Source of the DNA: Delphinus delphis
Taxonomy: Eukaryota; Chordata; Mammalia; Artiodactyla; Delphinidae
Length of the DNA stretch: 64,000 nt
Assembly (NCBI RefSeq): GCF_949987515.2
Contig: NW_027192651.1
Span: forward strand, 1,364,001 to 1,428,000
Reading direction: 5' to 3'
Shown here piece by piece: positions 61,590 through 64,000 of this stretch. Made by a program: the position numbers and the translations under genes. The notes beneath the pieces were generated by a model. It had not been told where the DNA came from, searched no databases, and saw only the letters and a list, made by a program, of their open reading frames with translations. Each line of letters begins with the position of its first letter. Position 1 is the first letter of the stretch.

Positions 61590-63169
61590 AAATTTAACTC
61601 TCATTTCCCACCAGGCAAAGGAAATAACCAAAGGCTCAGCGTGCCGTGCCAGAACCAGATTAGGGCCTGAAGCCATCCTGCGGTGTTGCGGCCAGGTCAC
61701 AAGAAAGCAAGTTGAAGAAAGGAGCTCAGGGGCACTGTAATGCACAAACCTGCAGAGTTATAAATGACAGCTATCGTCCAAAAATAGACTGAAGTAAGGC
61801 TGCCAAGAGGACTTGAAAGCGGGGCAGAATTGCAGGAAACCGATTTCAGGAGGTAGACTGGAATTGCATTGAAAGCATAGGAAAAGAGGCAGAACGTCCA
61901 CAATGATGCACTTGGCCAAAAAGGGCGTATGCGTTTTTTCCTGAATATATTCAGGAAAAAACGCATACGCCCTTTTTGGCCAACCAAGCAAGCTTGCAAA
62001 GGAAATCTGCACTACAATGAAGTCTCACTTCCCCCCAGTCAAAAGGGCCATCTGAAAAAAGTGTAAAATCCAGAAAGGCAGGACAGGTCATGGAGAACTG
62101 GGAGCCTTGTTATGCTGATGGGCGGGATGTAAATTGCCAACAACCACTCGGGAGAAGTGTATGGTGTTTCCTGAAACATCTAAAAAACAAAGCAACAGAG
62201 CCTAGGGCACTGCCACTTATGGTCCTATAGCTTAGGGAAATTAAAATCAAAAAGACACAGCCACCCCAAAGTTTGGAATGGCTATGTTTACAAGAACCTC
62301 GTTTACAGTACAAGTTCGACATCGCAGAAAGTGAAAAATGGATAAAGAACTTGTGGTACTTACGTACAATGCAGTATCACTCAGCAATGAAATCTATGTC
62401 ATCAGGCCCGTAGCAGCATAATGAGTAGATTCAGGTACGATGATTCTAACTGAAATAAGTCACACAGAAAAAGAAACATCATAAGATATCCCTAATACAC
62501 GGAATGTAAACTTGGCTACACAGGAACTGAATTCCAAAACAGAACAGGGTCTCAAATTTAGAAAACCAACTTGTGCTTGCTTAAGGGGAAAGGTGAGTTG
62601 GGTTGCTGCATAAAACCAGAGATTGAAATGAGCACAGATAAAGTTCCTTAAGCCAAATATGGAATAGACAAGAGCTACTCCTTGCTCAACGAAATGGACT
62701 CAACACCGCATATTAAACGCCTAAGAATGTACCTGACTAGTAAGTATCTTAAAACCTATGGATTACTATGTCTCCGAAAGAGAATCAAGCATGTGTACAG
62801 GGGCATAAACGCAGCAGTGATAGGATTGGAGAGGTTCGGTGAGCAAATGAAGACCCTTTGAAGTCATATTGCCTGGTACCCATTCCACGGGTTTCAACTA
62901 CCCAGGTTTTAGGTATTCTTCTTTCAGATAAAACATGCATGTGGAACCCAGAGTATGATCAACCATGTGATCGGGAGACGTGTTCAAATATGTCTCAGTT
63001 TTCCTCCCCTGGTACTCGGGTGCAACATTCCAGACGCTTTACTAACACTCTCCCCACTTGGAGAGTCAGCGCCTTTAACCTCCTGTTTGGCCCAGTTTGC
63101 AATTTCTGCGGAAGATGAACAGGAATAGCGAGAACCAATGAGAGGCTAGCTGGAGGTGTCTGGACGGGC
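61590..63169 (+). repeat. Satellite monomer 40 (1580 bp)
   Basis: It matches unit 37 apart from C at 62810. The palindrome at 61912-61983 is perfect. Confidence 0.95.
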
Positions 63170-64000
63170 AAATTTAACTCTCATTTCCCACCAGGAAGAG
63201 GAATTAACCAAAGGCTCAACGTGCCGTGCCGGAACCAGATTAGGGCCTGAAGCCATCCTGCGGTGTTGCGGCCAGCTCAAAAGAAAGCGAGTTGAAGAAA
63301 GGAGCTCAGGGGCACTGTAATTCACAAACCTGCAGACTTATAAATGACAGCTATCGTCCAAAAATAGACTGAAGTAAGGCTGCCAAGAGGACTTGAAAGC
63401 GGGGCAGAATTGCAGGAAACCGATTTCAGGAGGTAGACTGGAATTGCATTGAAAGCATAGGAAAAGAGGCAGAACGTCCACAATGATGCACTTGGCCAAA
63501 AAGGGCGTATGCGTTTTTTCCTGAATATATTCAGGAAAAAACGCATACGCCCTTTTTGGCCAACCAAGCAAGCTTGCAAAGGAAATCTGCACTACAATGA
63601 AGTCTCACTTCCCCCCGGTCAAAAGGGCCATCTGAAAAAAGTGTAAAATCCAGAAAGGCAGGACAGGCCATGGAGAACTGGGAACCTTGTTAATCTGATG
63701 GGCGGGATGTAAATTGCCAACAACCACTCGGGAGAAGTATATGGTGTTTCCTGAAACATCTAAAAAACAAAGCAACAGAACCTAGGGCACTGCCACTTAT
63801 GGTCCTATAGCTTAGGGAAATTAAAATCAAAAAGACACAGCCACCCCAAAGTTTGGGACGCCTCTGTTTACAAGAACCTCGTTTACAGTACAAGTTCAAC
63901 ATCGCAGAAAGTGAAAAATGGATAAAGAAGTTGTGGTATTTACTTACAAAGCAATATCACTCAGCAATGAAATCTGTGTCATCAGGCCCTTAGCAGCACA
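63170..64000 (+). repeat. Satellite monomer 41 (831 bp, cut by the window end)
   Basis: The palindrome at 63492-63563 is perfect. It matches unit 33 through CAGACTTATAAATG and GGGAACCTTGTTAATC. It then carries AAATCTGTGTC and TTAGCAGCACA near 63969-64000, where unit 33 has AATTCTATGTC and TTAGCATCACA, so it looks mosaic too. Confidence 0.95.

Larger units (their letters stand above)
54127..63336 (+). repeat. Higher-order repeat: duplicated trimer, offset 4739
   Basis: 54127-58597 matches 58866-63336 with only two differences seen by eye, at 55047/59786 (T/A) and 58071/62810 (T/C). The block carries three monomer types in the same order: parts of units 35/38, units 36/39 and units 37/40. Shared private variants include ACAAAAACCTCG, TCAAACATG, AAGCTAGTTGAAC, GTATTTCAC, GAAAAATGTG, GGAATATAAAC and GATAAATTTCC. 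It is the longest and youngest-looking repeat in the window. Confidence 0.93.
1..64000 (+). repeat. Satellite array: common cetacean satellite, about 40.5 tandem units of ~1579 bp
   Basis: Every landmark recurs at 1577-1580 bp from one end of the window to the other, always in the same orientation, and no foreign sequence interrupts the series. Counting units from the window start, 40 are complete and a 41st is cut off by the window end. By eye, neighbouring units differ at a few percent of positions or less. The unit length equals that of the 1,579-bp highly repetitive component I recall for the killer whale, a member of the common cetacean satellite. The L1 remnant inside each unit looks cetartiodactyl, which agrees. 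Satellite arrays like this are normally heterochromatic and change by unequal crossing-over and gene conversion. The repeat structure is certain; the family name is recalled, not searched. Confidence 0.93.

Noticed and set aside
1..64000. CRISPR array or other bacterial repeat system
   Set aside because: The repeat unit is 1.58 kb with no variable spacers between short repeats, and it carries mammalian L1 sequence.

Overview
The whole window is one uninterrupted head-to-tail satellite DNA array. It contains 40 complete monomers and a partial 41st, with unit lengths of 1577-1580 bp (mostly 1579 or 1580), all in the same orientation. I see no functional protein-coding gene, RNA gene, intact transposon or non-satellite DNA. 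From memory, the unit length matches the 'common cetacean satellite', described in the 1980s by Arnason, Widegren and colleagues as a conserved 1,579-bp component in the killer whale and about 1,760 bp in baleen whales. I therefore infer a toothed whale, probably a delphinoid, and a heterochromatic block. The identification rests on unit length and on the LINE homology described below, not on a database match.

Each monomer has three parts, given here for unit 1 (1-1579). First, about 320 bp of sequence I do not recognise. Second, a zero-spacer 72-bp palindrome at 323-394. Third, from about 422 to 1150, a decayed copy of the 3' end of a LINE-1: the C-terminal codons of ORF2 up to its stop, then the start of the 3' untranslated region, which resembles the type I know from cetartiodactyl genomes. 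After that comes about 430 bp of comparatively CpG-rich, unrecognised sequence that runs into the next unit. The short open frames that recur every 1.58 kb lie across the palindrome or across L1 remnants on the wrong strand or in the wrong frame, and I reject them as genes.

The array is a mosaic of monomer subtypes with local higher-order repeats. A 3159-bp dimer occurs at about 12.2-18.4 kb, with a more diverged third copy to about 22.1 kb. Three near-identical monomers lie at about 41.3-44.8 kb. A 3160-bp dimer lies at about 44.2-49.6 kb. A 4739-bp trimer is duplicated at about 54.1-63.3 kb, with only two differences seen by eye in about 4.47 kb. Unit 38 is a visible chimera of two subtypes. 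This pattern is what recent unequal crossing-over and gene conversion would produce. The points most worth a second look are the L1 origin of nearly half the monomer, the strongly kept palindrome (perfect in 29 of 41 units), and the recent multi-monomer duplications.
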